64,000 nucleotides of DNA from Vreelandella neptunia. GTDB lineage: Bacteria > Pseudomonadota > Gammaproteobacteria > Pseudomonadales > Halomonadaceae. A program made the position numbers and the translations under genes. The notes beneath the pieces were generated by a model. That model did not search any database. It was not told where the DNA came from and saw only the letters and a list, made by a program, of their open reading frames with translations. Below are positions 46,997-56,231 of the stretch, one piece after another. Every line of letters starts with the position of its first letter. Position 1 is the stretch's first letter. Location of the stretch: NCBI RefSeq assembly GCF_022489065.1, contig NZ_JAKVTW010000001.1, positions 859,094 to 923,093 on the forward strand. Reading direction: 5' to 3'.

Positions 46997-48088
46997 ATGT
47001 CCGACACGTCGATCAATCTGGATGAGCTGCGCCAGCGAATCGATCAGCTCGATAGCGATATTCTTAATCTGATCAGCGAGCGTGCCAACTGTGCTCAGCA
47101 AGTGGCGCATGTAAAGCTGGCCGAAGATAAAGATGCGGTGTTCTATCGCCCTGAGCGAGAAGCGCAGGTGCTGCGGCGCATTATGGCATTGAATAAAGGC
47201 CCGCTTGATTCAGAGGAGATGGCGCGCCTGTTTCGCGAAATCATGTCGGCGTGTTTGGCATTAGAACAGCCGATCAAGGTGGCCTATTTAGGCCCTGAAG
47301 GCACCTTTACTCAGCAGGCCGCGCTCAAGCACTTTGGCGAGAGCGCCGTAAGCCTGCCGATGGCCGCTATCGATGAGGTGTTTCGTGAGGTAGAGGCGGG
47401 CGCAGTGCATTATGGCGTCGTGCCGGTGGAGAACTCCACTGAAGGGGTGGTTAATCACACCCTTGATACCTTTATGGACTCTTCCATCAAAATTTGCGGT
47501 GAGGTGGTGCTGCGAATTCACCATCATCTGCTGGTCAGCGAAACGACCCGCCGCGATAAAGTGTCGCGCATCTATTCCCACCCGCAATCCTTCGGTCAGT
47601 GCCGCAAATGGCTCGATGCGCACTATCCCCATGCTGAGCGCGTGCCGGTCTCCTCTAATGCCGAAGCGGCCAAACTGGTGAAAACCGAGTGGCATAGCGC
47701 GGCCATTGCTGGAGATATGGCGGCCAAGCTTTATGGCCTTGAGCATATTGCGGAAAAAATTGAAGACCGCCCGGATAACTCCACGCGGTTTTTGATTATT
47801 GGTAACCAGGATGTGCCCATGGCGGGCGAAGACAAAACTTCCATTGTGGTCGCCATGCGCAACCAGCCGGGTACTCTCCACGCCTTGCTTGAGCCGTTTC
47901 ATCGTCACCAGATCGACTTAACTCGCCTTGAAACGCGGCCTTCGCGTACCGGTGTCTGGAACTATGTCTTTTTCATCGATTTTAAAGGGCATCGCGATGA
48001 GCCGCGTGTTGCCGCAGTACTTGAAGAGGTACGGCTGCGGGCGGCTGATTTACGCGTGCTGGGTTCCTACCCCATAGGCGTGCTGTGA
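46997..48088 (+). CDS. pheA: Bifunctional chorismate mutase / prephenate dehydratase
   Basis: Converts chorismate to prephenate and then phenylpyruvate. Residues about 1-90 are the AroQ chorismate mutase (LDELRQRIDQLDSDILNLISERANCAQQVAHVK). The dehydratase follows from VAYLGPEGTFTQQAALKHFG (about 94-113), with ENSTEGVVNHTLDTF (about 151-165) and IEDRPDNSTRFLIIG (about 255-269). The C-terminal ACT domain has SIVVAMRNQPGTLHALLEPFHRHQIDLTRLETRPS, containing the ESRP-like (ETRP) phenylalanine-binding site. The 363-residue length matches the two-domain-plus-ACT Pseudomonas protein (P-protein). It is inserted between serC and the tyrA-aroA fusion. Confidence 0.95.
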   Translation: MSDTSINLDELRQRIDQLDSDILNLISERANCAQQVAHVKLAEDKDAVFYRPEREAQVLRRIMALNKGPLDSEEMARLFREIMSACLALEQPIKVAYLGPEGTFTQQAALKHFGESAVSLPMAAIDEVFREVEAGAVHYGVVPVENSTEGVVNHTLDTFMDSSIKICGEVVLRIHHHLLVSETTRRDKVSRIYSHPQSFGQCRKWLDAHYPHAERVPVSSNAEAAKLVKTEWHSAAIAGDMAAKLYGLEHIAEKIEDRPDNSTRFLIIGNQDVPMAGEDKTSIVVAMRNQPGTLHALLEPFHRHQIDLTRLETRPSRTGVWNYVFFIDFKGHRDEPRVAAVLEEVRLRAADLRVLGSYPIGVL

Positions 48089-50373
48089 CGTTAATGGTCG
48101 GCGATAGCGTAACAACATCTTCCTGTCATGAATCGCGCTTGTTGATTGTGGGTCTGGGATTAATTGGTGGTTCACTTGCTGCGGCACTGCGCGCTTCCGG
48201 GTTTAAGGGGCAAATTGTTGCCTGTGATCCTGATAAAGATGAGATCGCTCGCGGTATAAAGATGGGGTTGGTCGATTCAGGTGGAACCCGTCTTGCTGAG
48301 CAAGTCGATAACGCCACCATGGTGGTGCTGGCGGTACCGGTGCTCGCTATGGAGAGCGTTATGGCGAGCTTGGCTGGCGCGCTGCCTAGCGCTTCAGCTA
48401 ACGTTGTTATTACCGATGTTGGCAGCACCAAGGCGACTATCCGCGCCTGTGCTCAGCGAGTATTTGGCCAAGTGCCTACCAATATGGTGTTGGGGCACCC
48501 CATTGCTGGCTCAGAGAAAAGCGGTGTAGCGGCAGCGAATCCACGCTTGTATGTGGATCACAAGGTGATTCTTACCCCCGAGCCCAACGTTGATGCAGAC
48601 GCTTTGATGCGCGTCCGTTGCTTATGGGAAGCCTGCGGTGCCGATGTTCTGGAAATGGACGTAGAGCGCCATGATCAAGTGTTGGCGCGCACCAGCCATT
48701 TACCCCATCTGCTGGCGTTTTCATTAGTGGATACGTTGGCACGCCAAGATGAGCGCTTAGAGATTTTCCGTTATGCGGCCGGTGGTTTTCGTGATTTTAC
48801 CCGTATCGCGGGTAGCGATCCGGTCATGTGGCGAGATATTTTTATCGCTAATAAGCAGGCGGTATTGGCATCGCTGGATGATTTTGAAGCAGGGCTTGAG
48901 CGGCTGCGTCATGCGGTAGAAACCGGTGACAGCGATGCGCTGATAGCCACCTTTGACCGGGCAAGCCATGCCCGGCACTATTTCGACTCTTTATTGAACA
49001 AAACCAGTTACCAGGCGGAATACCATATGCAACCACAAGGTAAGGTGACCTACCGTGTGCAGCCGGGCGGTCAAGCCCAGGGGCGTTTGCGCGTACCCGG
49101 TGATAAATCCATGTCGCACCGCTCCATTATGCTGGGGGCGCTGGCAGAGGGCGTTACTGAAGTTAAAGGCTTTCTGGAAGGTGAAGATAGTCTGGCGACG
49201 CTGCAGGCATTTCGTGAAATGGGCGTGGCGATTGAAGGGCCGCATCAGGGACGCGTGACGATCCATGGTGTCGGTATGCATGGCTTAAAAGCACCTGCTG
49301 GCCCGCTTTATGTGGGTAATTCGGGCACTGCGATGCGCTTGTTTTCAGGGCTCCTTGCTGGCCAGGCGTTTGATAGTGAGTTAACCGGCGATGAGTCGCT
49401 AACCAAGCGTCCCATGGGGCGCGTGGCTGATCCGCTACGATTGATGGGCGCATCGATTGATACTGCTGAAGGCGGGCGGCCGCCGCTGAAAATCAGTGGT
49501 GGCGCTGCTCTTAAAGGTATTGAGTACGATATGCCCATGGCCAGTGCGCAGGTTAAGTCTTGCTTATTGCTGGCAGGTTTGTACGCCGATGGCGAAACTC
49601 GCGTGCGCGAGCCTGCGCCCACGCGTGACCATACCGAGCGTATGCTTAATGGCTTCGGCTATGCGGTTTCCCGTGAAGGCGATACCTGCTGGTTACAGGG
49701 GGGCGGAAAGCTTACGGCAGGGCCAATCGATGTCCCTTCTGATATTTCATCAGCGACCTTCTTCCTGGTCGCCGCCGCGATCACCCCAGGTTCAGATATC
49801 ACTCTTGAGCATGTGGGTATTAATCCCACCCGGATTGGCGTGATTAATATTCTTACCCTGATGGGTGCGGATTTGGCATTAGAGAACCAGCGTGAAGTGG
49901 GCGGAGAGCCAGTAGCGGATATTCGTATTCGCTACGTACCGCTCAAGGGTATTGATATCCCTGTCGATCAGGTGCCACTCGCCATCGACGAATTCCCTGC
50001 ACTATTTATCGCTGCCGCCAATGCCGAAGGTGTAACGCGTCTGCGAGGCGCTGAAGAGCTTCGCGTCAAAGAGTCGGATCGCCTTCAAGCCATGGCCGAT
50101 GGCTTGGCTGTTTTAGGTGTGCAGCACACCGTCGTAGAAGACGGTATTGATATTGTTGGTAATGGCGATGCACAAAAAGCCAGCTATGGCGGTGGGCGTG
50201 TCGATAGCCTGGGTGATCACCGTATTGCCATGGCCTTTGCGATTGCTTCGCTGCGTGCGAGCGAAGAGATTGTGATTGAAGATTGTGCCAACGTAGCCAC
50301 TTCTTTCCCTGACTTCGTCGAGTTGGCCACCCGAATTGGTATGAGCGTAAGCGTGGAGGGCACGCATGAATGA
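48085..50373 (+). CDS. Fused prephenate dehydrogenase and 3-phosphoshikimate 1-carboxyvinyltransferase (TyrA-AroA)
   Basis: One 762-residue chain with two enzymes of the aromatic pathway. The N-terminal ~310 residues are a prephenate (or arogenate) dehydrogenase with the Rossmann glycines [16 protein letters not shown] (about 21-36), [11 protein letters not shown] and [20 protein letters not shown]. From about 315 the EPSP synthase follows: [20 protein letters not shown] (about 339-358), [19 protein letters not shown], and [17 protein letters not shown]. Such fusions are known in gammaproteobacteria. The start GTG 48085 overlaps the pheA stop by one frame; ATG 48094 is an alternative. hisC, which often lies between pheA and tyrA in this block, is missing here. 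It overlaps cmk by eight bases. Confidence 0.95.
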   Translation: MTLMVGDSVTTSSCHESRLLIVGLGLIGGSLAAALRASGFKGQIVACDPDKDEIARGIKMGLVDSGGTRLAEQVDNATMVVLAVPVLAMESVMASLAGALPSASANVVITDVGSTKATIRACAQRVFGQVPTNMVLGHPIAGSEKSGVAAANPRLYVDHKVILTPEPNVDADALMRVRCLWEACGADVLEMDVERHDQVLARTSHLPHLLAFSLVDTLARQDERLEIFRYAAGGFRDFTRIAGSDPVMWRDIFIANKQAVLASLDDFEAGLERLRHAVETGDSDALIATFDRASHARHYFDSLLNKTSYQAEYHMQPQGKVTYRVQPGGQAQGRLRVPGDKSMSHRSIMLGALAEGVTEVKGFLEGEDSLATLQAFREMGVAIEGPHQGRVTIHGVGMHGLKAPAGPLYVGNSGTAMRLFSGLLAGQAFDSELTGDESLTKRPMGRVADPLRLMGASIDTAEGGRPPLKISGGAALKGIEYDMPMASAQVKSCLLLAGLYADGETRVREPAPTRDHTERMLNGFGYAVSREGDTCWLQGGGKLTAGPIDVPSDISSATFFLVAAAITPGSDITLEHVGINPTRIGVINILTLMGADLALENQREVGGEPVADIRIRYVPLKGIDIPVDQVPLAIDEFPALFIAAANAEGVTRLRGAEELRVKESDRLQAMADGLAVLGVQHTVVEDGIDIVGNGDAQKASYGGGRVDSLGDHRIAMAFAIASLRASEEIVIEDCANVATSFPDFVELATRIGMSVSVEGTHE

Positions 50374-51064
50374 TCGCGCTCCTGCGGTTCCTGTTCTGAC
50401 CATTGATGGCCCAGGTGGCGCCGGTAAAGGTACCATCAGTGGTTTGGTGGCAGAGCGGTTGGGCTGGCATTTGCTGGATAGCGGTGCACTTTATCGGTTA
50501 ACCGCTCAAGCAGCGGTTAAGCACAACGTAGCGGTTGACGATGAGGCCGGGCTTGCACGCTTGGCGGAGCAGTTGGATGTGGCCTTTCCTGTGGAAGATG
50601 GCCAGCCGCGTACACTGCTCGAAGGTGAGGATGTTGGCCAAGTGATTCGTACCGAGCAGGCCGGTGAGCGTGCTTCACAGGTAGCCGCACTGCCTGCTGT
50701 TCGTCAGGCGCTCTTACAGCGTCAGCGCGATTTTTGCCAAACACCAGGGTTAGTGGCCGATGGGCGTGATATGGGAACCGTGGTCTTTCCCGATGCCCCG
50801 CTAAAGATTTTTTTGACGGCAAGTGCCGATGAACGGGCGCGTCGGCGTCATCTACAGTTGCAGGAAGCCGGGGTGAATGCTAGTCTTTCGAGTCTTTTAA
50901 AGGAGATTCAGGCACGCGATGCACGCGACACGCAGCGCAGCGTGGCCCCTCTCAAGCCGGCAGATGATGCCATTACGCTTGATACCACGCGTCTGAGCAT
51001 ACCGGAAGTGGTTGATCGACTGACCGAACTGCTCGCCCAAAGAGGGCTGGTAAGCGGCGTGTGA
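50366..51064 (+). CDS. cmk: Cytidylate kinase
   Basis: Phosphorylates CMP and dCMP. The 232-residue chain has the P-loop [25 protein letters not shown] (about 10-34), the [14 protein letters not shown] substrate motif, and the lid [20 protein letters not shown] with [18 protein letters not shown]. The NMP-binding insert is the long (~40 residue) form found in bacteria. It overlaps the end of the tyrA-aroA fusion and is followed by rpsA after 183 bases, the classic cmk-rpsA order. Confidence 0.96.
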   Translation: MNDRAPAVPVLTIDGPGGAGKGTISGLVAERLGWHLLDSGALYRLTAQAAVKHNVAVDDEAGLARLAEQLDVAFPVEDGQPRTLLEGEDVGQVIRTEQAGERASQVAALPAVRQALLQRQRDFCQTPGLVADGRDMGTVVFPDAPLKIFLTASADERARRRHLQLQEAGVNASLSSLLKEIQARDARDTQRSVAPLKPADDAITLDTTRLSIPEVVDRLTELLAQRGLVSGV

Positions 51065-51247
51065 TTCTCCCTTGCGGCGCTTTTGGAAAGGTGTCACGAC
51101 GTGGCAGGGCACTAAACTCACATCGGTGAGCCCGGTCAGGTCTAACCAGCGTTAACACCCCCAAAGGCTGAGTGACATTAGGCCCGCACTTGCTGGTGGT
51201 GCGGAGAAGGCATTTATGCCTCAACAACGTAATTACGTAGGAACACC

Positions 51248-52927
51248 ATGAGCGAAAGCTTTGCTGAGCTGTTTGAACAGTCTCTTAACGACATCAACAT
51301 GGAGCCAGGCGCTATTGTCGCGGCCCAGGTTGTCGACATTGACGGTGACTGGGTTACTGTCAACGCTGGTCTGAAATCTGAAGGTCAGATCCCGGCGTCA
51401 CAATTCCGCGATGAACACGGTAATCTGAACATCGCTATCGGTGACGACGTGCACGTTGCGCTTGAAGCCGTTGAAGATGGCTTCGGTGAAACTCGTCTGT
51501 CCCGTGAAAAAGCCAAGCGCGCAGAAGCTTGGAAGATTCTGGAAGCAGCCTTCGAGAAAGACGAAGTCATCAAGGGCGTTATCAACGGTAAGGTTAAAGG
51601 CGGCTTCACTGTTGAAGTTGACTCTATCCGTGCCTTCTTGCCTGGCTCGTTGGTTGACGTTCGTCCAGTTCGCGACACTGCGCACCTGGAAAACAAAGAG
51701 CTAGACTTTAAAGTCATCAAGCTCGACCCGAAACGTAACAACGTTGTGGTATCACGTCGTGCGGTTCTGGAAGCAGAGAACAGTGCCGAGCGCGAAGCGC
51801 TGCTGGCAACTCTGCAAGAAGGTCAGCAGATCAAAGGTATCGTTAAGAACCTGACAGACTACGGCGCTTTCGTAGACCTGGGCGGTGTTGACGGCCTGCT
51901 GCACATTACAGACATGGCGTGGAAGCGTATTAAGCATCCTTCCGAAATCGTTGCCGTTGGCGACGAGATCAACGTCAAGGTTCTGAAGTTTGACCGTGAG
52001 CGTAATCGCGTTTCACTGGGTCTTAAGCAGTTGGGCGAAGATCCGTGGGTCAACATTAAAGAGCGTTACCCGGAAGGCATGAAAGTACACGCAGTCGTCA
52101 CTAACCTGACTGACTACGGTTGCTTTGCCGAGCTGGAAGAGGGTGTTGAAGGTCTGGTTCACGTCTCCGAAATGGACTGGACTAACAAAAACATCCATCC
52201 GTCTAAAGTCGTTCAAGTGGGCGATGATGTTGACGTCATGGTGTTGGATATCGACGAAGAGCGTCGTCGTATTTCTCTGGGTATCAAGCAGTGCACTGCT
52301 AACCCATGGGAAACCTTCAACACTGACTACAACAAGGGCGATCGCGTTTCAGGTACCATCAAGTCTATTACTGACTTTGGTATCTTTATCGGCCTTGAAG
52401 GCGGTATTGACGGTCTGGTTCACTTGTCTGACATTTCTTGGACTGATACTGGCGAAGAAGCCGTACGCAGCTTCAAGAAAGGCGACGAAGCTGAAGCCGT
52501 TATCCTGTCTATTGATCCTGAGCGCGAGCGCATTTCGCTGGGCATCAAGCAGATGGATTCCGACCCCGTTGCTGAGTACTTGTCAGTCAACGATAAGGGC
52601 AGCATCGTAACCGGTCGTGTTATTGAAGTTGATGCTAAAGAAGCTCAAGTTGAATTGGCGACTGACGTTATTGCATTGCTGAAGGCGTCTGAAATCAGTG
52701 CTGACCGCGTAGAAGACGCGCGTAATGTTCTGAATGAAGGCGACAGCGTTGAAGCTCGTATTGTTAGCGTCGATCGTAAGAGCCGTCAGATTAACCTGTC
52801 GGTAAAAGCGAAAGACCAGGATGATACGCGTCAGAACCTGAAGAAGATGCGTGAACAAGAGCCGGAAACAGCAGGTGGTCCGACCACTATCGGTGACTTG
52901 ATCAAGCAGCAAATGGGCCAAGACTAA
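51248..52927 (+). CDS. rpsA: 30S ribosomal protein S1
   Basis: Binds mRNA at the ribosome to help initiation. The 559-residue protein contains six S1 repeats, of which the middle ones show [33 protein letters not shown] and the related [33 protein letters not shown] and [33 protein letters not shown] segments. The length matches E. coli S1 (557). Its codon choice is more biased than neighbours, as for ribosomal proteins. A strong terminator follows directly. In many gammaproteobacteria ihfB comes next; here an mvaT-like gene follows. Confidence 0.97.
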   Translation: MSESFAELFEQSLNDINMEPGAIVAAQVVDIDGDWVTVNAGLKSEGQIPASQFRDEHGNLNIAIGDDVHVALEAVEDGFGETRLSREKAKRAEAWKILEAAFEKDEVIKGVINGKVKGGFTVEVDSIRAFLPGSLVDVRPVRDTAHLENKELDFKVIKLDPKRNNVVVSRRAVLEAENSAEREALLATLQEGQQIKGIVKNLTDYGAFVDLGGVDGLLHITDMAWKRIKHPSEIVAVGDEINVKVLKFDRERNRVSLGLKQLGEDPWVNIKERYPEGMKVHAVVTNLTDYGCFAELEEGVEGLVHVSEMDWTNKNIHPSKVVQVGDDVDVMVLDIDEERRRISLGIKQCTANPWETFNTDYNKGDRVSGTIKSITDFGIFIGLEGGIDGLVHLSDISWTDTGEEAVRSFKKGDEAEAVILSIDPERERISLGIKQMDSDPVAEYLSVNDKGSIVTGRVIEVDAKEAQVELATDVIALLKASEISADRVEDARNVLNEGDSVEARIVSVDRKSRQINLSVKAKDQDDTRQNLKKMREQEPETAGGPTTIGDLIKQQMGQD

Positions 52928-53254
52928 TTATCAATTAGTGTTTGGTTTGTAAAAGCGCCGCCCTTAGGGGCGGCGCTTTTGTTTGTAATGATTGAAGCTT
53001 AATAATAGTCAAAACATAGCAAAGTGATGCTGAGCTATTATGATTAACGCTATTTTAAATAGCAGTTGTGGTTTTAAAAACGATTAGTAATTGAGTGAAA
53101 ATGAACTAGACTGTTGTCAGTTACTCTTTTTACAGGAATAATGTCCCAGAATTCTGAACTAATGGGTGCCTAGGTTGTCCAGTCAGCACCTAAACCAGTT
53201 GGATCTCATCCTGTTATACCCCGTTCAGTTGGATACGATACTAAAGGAACCCCG
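52928..53254. other. Gap between rpsA and mvaT
   Basis: After the rpsA terminator this 327-base stretch is AT-rich (52981-53140), typical of an H-NS-type target or promoter zone. CAGTTGGAT is present twice (near 53198 and 53227) about 30 bases apart. A 10-codon frame (MSQNSELMGA, 53141-53173) with an AGGA in front is noted but not called. Confidence 0.45.
52951..52980 (+). terminator. Intrinsic terminator of rpsA
   Basis: A 13-bp stem AAAAGCGCCGCCC / GGGCGGCGCTTTT with the loop TTAG is followed by a T-rich tail. It begins 24 bases after the rpsA stop. Confidence 0.95.
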
Positions 53255-53629
53255 ATGTCATTACTTAACGAATATATCCAAAAAGAACAGCAGCTAAAGC
53301 AGCTTCAAGAAGATCTTCAGCGCTTAGAAGGCGATCAACGTCTTAAAAGTGAGTTGGAATTTAAGGCCAAACTTGAAGCGCTTATGACTGAGTTCGGCAA
53401 GCGTCCAGGCGACGTGATTGCTTTATTGGATCCGGCTTCCGAACAGCGTAGTGTTAAAACCACGGCAAGTGGCAATGCTCGTCGTAAGCGTCGTCTAAAG
53501 ATTTACAAAAACCCTAAAACTGGGGAAGTAATCGAAACACGCGGCGGCAATCATAAGGGCCTGCGTAGCTGGAAGGATGAGCATGGCGATGAGGCCGTAG
53601 AATCCTGGCTAGTACGCATGGAAGATTAA
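53255..53629 (+). CDS. MvaT-type H-NS family nucleoid protein
   Basis: A 124-residue xenogeneic silencer of the MvaT/TurB group. The N-terminus MSLLNEYIQKEQQLKQLQEDLQRLEGDQRLKSELEFKAKLEALM forms the coiled-coil oligomerisation region. The C-terminal DNA-binding part carries KIYKNPKTGEVIETRGGNHKGLRSWKDEHG (about 88-117), almost identical in pattern to Pseudomonas MvaT, in which the RGGNHK segment enters the minor groove of AT-rich DNA. AAAGGA precedes the ATG. It is transcribed alone and closed by a perfect hairpin. It probably silences horizontally acquired, AT-rich genes. Confidence 0.93.
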   Translation: MSLLNEYIQKEQQLKQLQEDLQRLEGDQRLKSELEFKAKLEALMTEFGKRPGDVIALLDPASEQRSVKTTASGNARRKRRLKIYKNPKTGEVIETRGGNHKGLRSWKDEHGDEAVESWLVRMED

Positions 53630-53639
53630 GTAATTCCAT

Positions 53640-53675
53640 AACCGGCATTTCTGTATAGAAATGCCGGTTTTTTAT
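53640..53675 (+). terminator. Intrinsic terminator of the mvaT-like gene
   Basis: A perfect 13-bp stem AACCGGCATTTCT / AGAAATGCCGGTT with the loop GTAT is followed by six T. It starts ten bases after the stop. Confidence 0.95.
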
Positions 53676-53697
53676 TGCTGTGTGCCCAGCTATATCA

Positions 53698-53742
53698 CGA
53701 TAAGCTATGTCCCGATAAGCCACGTCTCGATAAGCTATCAGT
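53698..53742. repeat. Tandem repeat of three 15-base units at the AraC gene stop
   Basis: CGATAAGCTATGTCC, CGATAAGCCACGTCT and CGATAAGCTATCAGT follow one another directly. The last unit includes the AraC gene stop codon (53738-53740). Confidence 0.95.
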
Positions 53743-54577
53743 ACTGGGGGTTTATTAGCGGTATCCGCAGTTCTAAATGGTTTTCTTGCCATAAAACTTG
53801 CGGCGGGTGACCACTGACATGCCAGTTACTTTGATTATGAAGCAGATGTGTGATGGTATGCGTCAACGCATCCTTTAGCTCAGTTAAATGTTTAAAGCAT
53901 GTGCTTGCATAGTAGTGGGTAGGAATCTCGACCCGTCGATACGGAACCGGTAAGGCGATGTCTTGAGCATTGTCTGATTGCTCAAGGTAAAGGCCAACGT
54001 CTGTGCGGTATGAGTGCAATGGTTCATCATTAAGCGCATCAACCTTGTCCGCTAGTATATCGGGCAGCGCAATGATGGTCGTGGATAGGCGTAATCGCGC
54101 CTGTAGGCAGGCTAGCTGCTTGTTATGATAGCTTGCCTCCCCAAGCCCCTTGATATGCTCGGGAGCCTGATAGAGGCGCATTAGAATCATTTGTCGATCA
54201 CTCGTTTTTTCGATGCCGGTTTTGAAAGCTTGATGGGGCGTCGAACGATTCAACGAGTTTTTCATTGTTTGTCGAAAATTGCGGGGCCTATACTGATAAC
54301 GACGTTGAAACGCTCGTGAGAAAGATGAGTGGTTATGATACCCACACCGTATCGCAATTTGCGCTATATTGAGAGGCGTAAGCGCTAGTAAAACAGCCGC
54401 GCGTTCTAATCGTCTTTTTTCACGATAGGCGCTTGGTGAAATATGAAAGCTTTGGCGAAATTGGCGCCGAACTTGAGAAGACGAATACCCTATGTGGTTA
54501 GCAAGGTCTTCGATACCGAGTGGCTTATCAATAGTGTCCTGTAGCCAGATCTCAGCTCGTGTCATCGCGTTGAACAT
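53738..54577 (-). CDS. AraC family regulator with a C-terminal effector-binding-like domain
   Basis: A 279-residue regulator with the DNA-binding domain at the N-terminus, as in Rob and SoxS-like fusions. Two helix-turn-helices are visible: LGIEDLANHIGYSSSQVRRQFRQ (about 20-42) and NIAQIAIRCGYHNHSSFSRAFQRRY (about 67-92). The remaining 170 residues (MILMRLYQAPEHIKGLG...LPVPYRRVEIPTHYYASTCFKHL) resemble a GyrI-like effector-binding fold. ATG 54577 is chosen because GAGG lies seven bases upstream; in-frame starts at 54592 and 54634 are possible. Neither the effector nor the target is known. Confidence 0.78.
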   Translation of the reverse strand: MFNAMTRAEIWLQDTIDKPLGIEDLANHIGYSSSQVRRQFRQSFHISPSAYREKRRLERAAVLLALTPLNIAQIAIRCGYHNHSSFSRAFQRRYQYRPRNFRQTMKNSLNRSTPHQAFKTGIEKTSDRQMILMRLYQAPEHIKGLGEASYHNKQLACLQARLRLSTTIIALPDILADKVDALNDEPLHSYRTDVGLYLEQSDNAQDIALPVPYRRVEIPTHYYASTCFKHLTELKDALTHTITHLLHNQSNWHVSGHPPQVLWQENHLELRIPLINPQY

Positions 54578-54950
54578 TATCTGGCCTCTCATGCGTGAAT
54601 CGTACAGGTCGTGCTTATCTCGCCTGTAGTGCACTCTCCCAGTGCGTTAATGTTGGTAACCTAGCTGAATAGCAAACGTTCAGCTTACAGATGAGAGTCG
54701 AATCTCTGTTCAGGCTACTTGTGGATACGTTGATGCTTCGCATCAATTTTTGAGTTATCGCGGGCTGTGTCGTGTTTGATAAATGTGCATGTCACCACCG
54801 AATACATAATGATGATGCCTTTATGCTGGCAACTGGGTGGCAAAGGCAAGTTTGCTCGTTATCTTTACGCGTTTGTGCACAGTTTTTTGTGGAAAATGCT
54901 ACGTTGGTAGTCATATCGACCATTTCAAGTAAGGTGTAAATGAAACATCG
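54578..54950. other. Gap between AraC regulator and the following hypothetical gene
   Basis: This 373-base divergent gap holds the hairpin series and orphan terminator at 54663-54751, plus AT-rich DNA around 54770-54920 in front of the next gene. Just before that gene a four-codon frame (MKHR, 54940-54954) overlaps its start in an ATGA arrangement. Confidence 0.5.
54663..54751 (+). ncRNA. Candidate small RNA ending in an orphan terminator
   Basis: On the plus strand, a 7-bp hairpin AGCTGAA/TTCAGCT (54663-54685) and a small AGAG/CTCT hairpin (54694-54707) precede an intrinsic terminator (TTGATGC TTC GCATCAA then TTTTT, 54730-54751). No plus-strand gene lies upstream, since AraC is on the other strand. 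I found no clear promoter. It could be the end of a small RNA that starts near 54640-54665. Confidence 0.35.
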
Positions 54951-55292
54951 ATGAAATATCAAAAGGTTCAAAAGCCGATAGATGAGCGTGAAAAGCTGCG
55001 TAAGTTTCGTGAATTAGACGATGCCTTTGCGCAGGCTTTACGCCAGTTAGACGATCCTGAAAGTGATTTTGATATACCGACGGGTCCGCCGGTAAGGTCG
55101 CTTGCGGCATTGGAGCAGGATGATGTAGAAACAAAACAGAAGGAACAACAACAAGAGCTTGATCATGTCTTCAACCAGCGCTTTGAAGCGTTGTTGGTTG
55201 AGTACGGTATTGACCACGCTGATTTGAACGAAATGATTGAAACACTACTTAGCTGCGGTTTGTGGCAGCAGGATGTAGTGCCCGGCAGCTAA
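54951..55292 (+). CDS. Hypothetical protein
   Basis: A 113-residue, charged, mostly helical protein (MKYQKVQKPIDEREKLRKFRELDDAFAQALRQLDD). It has a low-complexity stretch TKQKEQQQELDHVF and a C-terminal segment EYGIDHADLNEMIETLL. No signal peptide, membrane helix or catalytic motif was found. Its ATG lacks a strong ribosome site of its own; AAGGTG lies 16 bases upstream, in front of a four-codon frame whose TGA overlaps this ATG. Initiation by coupling is therefore possible. It converges on the tus-like gene with a 13-base gap. I do not recognise the family. Confidence 0.6.
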   Translation: MKYQKVQKPIDEREKLRKFRELDDAFAQALRQLDDPESDFDIPTGPPVRSLAALEQDDVETKQKEQQQELDHVFNQRFEALLVEYGIDHADLNEMIETLLSCGLWQQDVVPGS

Positions 55293-55305
55293 TGTTAGGC
55301 AACGT

Positions 55306-56193
55306 CTAACGGTAGCGATAAATACGCAAGCTTGGCAAAAACACATCCTGCTCAAGCTTCTCATCGCGTCGCCGTGCTCTTGTGCGCGTGGTGGGGGGCT
55401 GTGAAGCGGGCAAGTTAATATGCGGCAGTCGCTGGTTGTTATCTGGCACAAAGATTGGCATAGCGGCATTCAGTGCCCGCCTAGTGTGTCCGTCCTCAAG
55501 TGGCTCGGTAAAGAACAGATTTGCTCGCATTAATGGCGCCTGCGTTTGTACCTGAGCGAGCACTTCACCGCTAGGGATGCTTGCTAATTTGCGCAGCTGA
55601 ATACGAATATGCGGTGCCTCGGTATCAAGCTGCAAAAGCTTGTGTTCCGCTTCTTGTACTGACAGGCGTTTAATCGAGCGACCACTGCTATACCACGCGA
55701 AGCGAACCCGCGAGACTGGTGCTTGGGCGATGGGTAATTGGCGCCAACTCTGCTTAAGGTGTAAGCGGGCAAGGCCATTACGACGTAGTACTTCATCCAC
55801 GTGTGGATGACGGTGTGGTAGGCGGCTTTTTGCCTCACTCAGCGTTTGAGGAAAAGCCTGTTTAATATCTTGAAGTAGCTCACTAAAACGGGCTTTAGCT
55901 TGATTAACTGCACTTGCGGCTGTGAGGAGTTCATCATTTGCGGCCACAATGGCAATGTAGTTGCGTGTCTCACGACCATCCTGATCCTGCTCATGCCACA
56001 TATCGAAAAGCGCTTCGCGTAACCAATGCGTAGTTGGCGTGGTTTGATTAAACACCCATGTCGCCGGCTGTTGCTGCTCGTAAAGCGAAACGGCAGCTTC
56101 AATAGTGGCAAGCAAAGCGTCAAACTGCTGCTCCAGTTGAAGCAGCAGGTGGTAGGCTGAAAGCGATGATTGTTCAGGCATTGGTTCAGCCAT
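55306..56193 (-). CDS. tus: Divergent replication terminator protein (Tus) homologue
   Basis: A 295-residue protein matching Tus by eye across its length. The segment VNQAKARFSELLQDIKQAFP (about 96-115) aligns with INKLKTTFEHIVTVESELP of E. coli Tus. NGLARLHLKQSWRQLPIAQ...VRFAWYSSGRSIKRLSVQEAEHKL aligns with PGLITLNAYRTLTVL...[23 protein letters not shown]. The C-terminus (LMRANLFFTEPLEDGHTRRALNAAMPIFV...LPSLRIYRYR) aligns with the last part of Tus. The length (309 in E. coli) also agrees. Tus binds Ter sites and stops replication forks. No recognisable Ter site was found in the gene's surroundings. It lies just downstream of yacG. Confidence 0.7.
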   Translation of the reverse strand: MAEPMPEQSSLSAYHLLLQLEQQFDALLATIEAAVSLYEQQQPATWVFNQTTPTTHWLREALFDMWHEQDQDGRETRNYIAIVAANDELLTAASAVNQAKARFSELLQDIKQAFPQTLSEAKSRLPHRHPHVDEVLRRNGLARLHLKQSWRQLPIAQAPVSRVRFAWYSSGRSIKRLSVQEAEHKLLQLDTEAPHIRIQLRKLASIPSGEVLAQVQTQAPLMRANLFFTEPLEDGHTRRALNAAMPIFVPDNNQRLPHINLPASQPPTTRTRARRRDEKLEQDVFLPSLRIYRYR

Positions 56194-56231
56194 GGTTGTT
56201 TGCGGAAAATGTCAGTTAACTGCTTGGCTCT

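Noticed and set aside
53141..53173. 10-codon frame MSQNSELMGA upstream of the mvaT-like gene
   Set aside because: It has an AGGA in front but is too short to judge, has no attenuator structure downstream, and no codons that suggest control by a specific amino acid.
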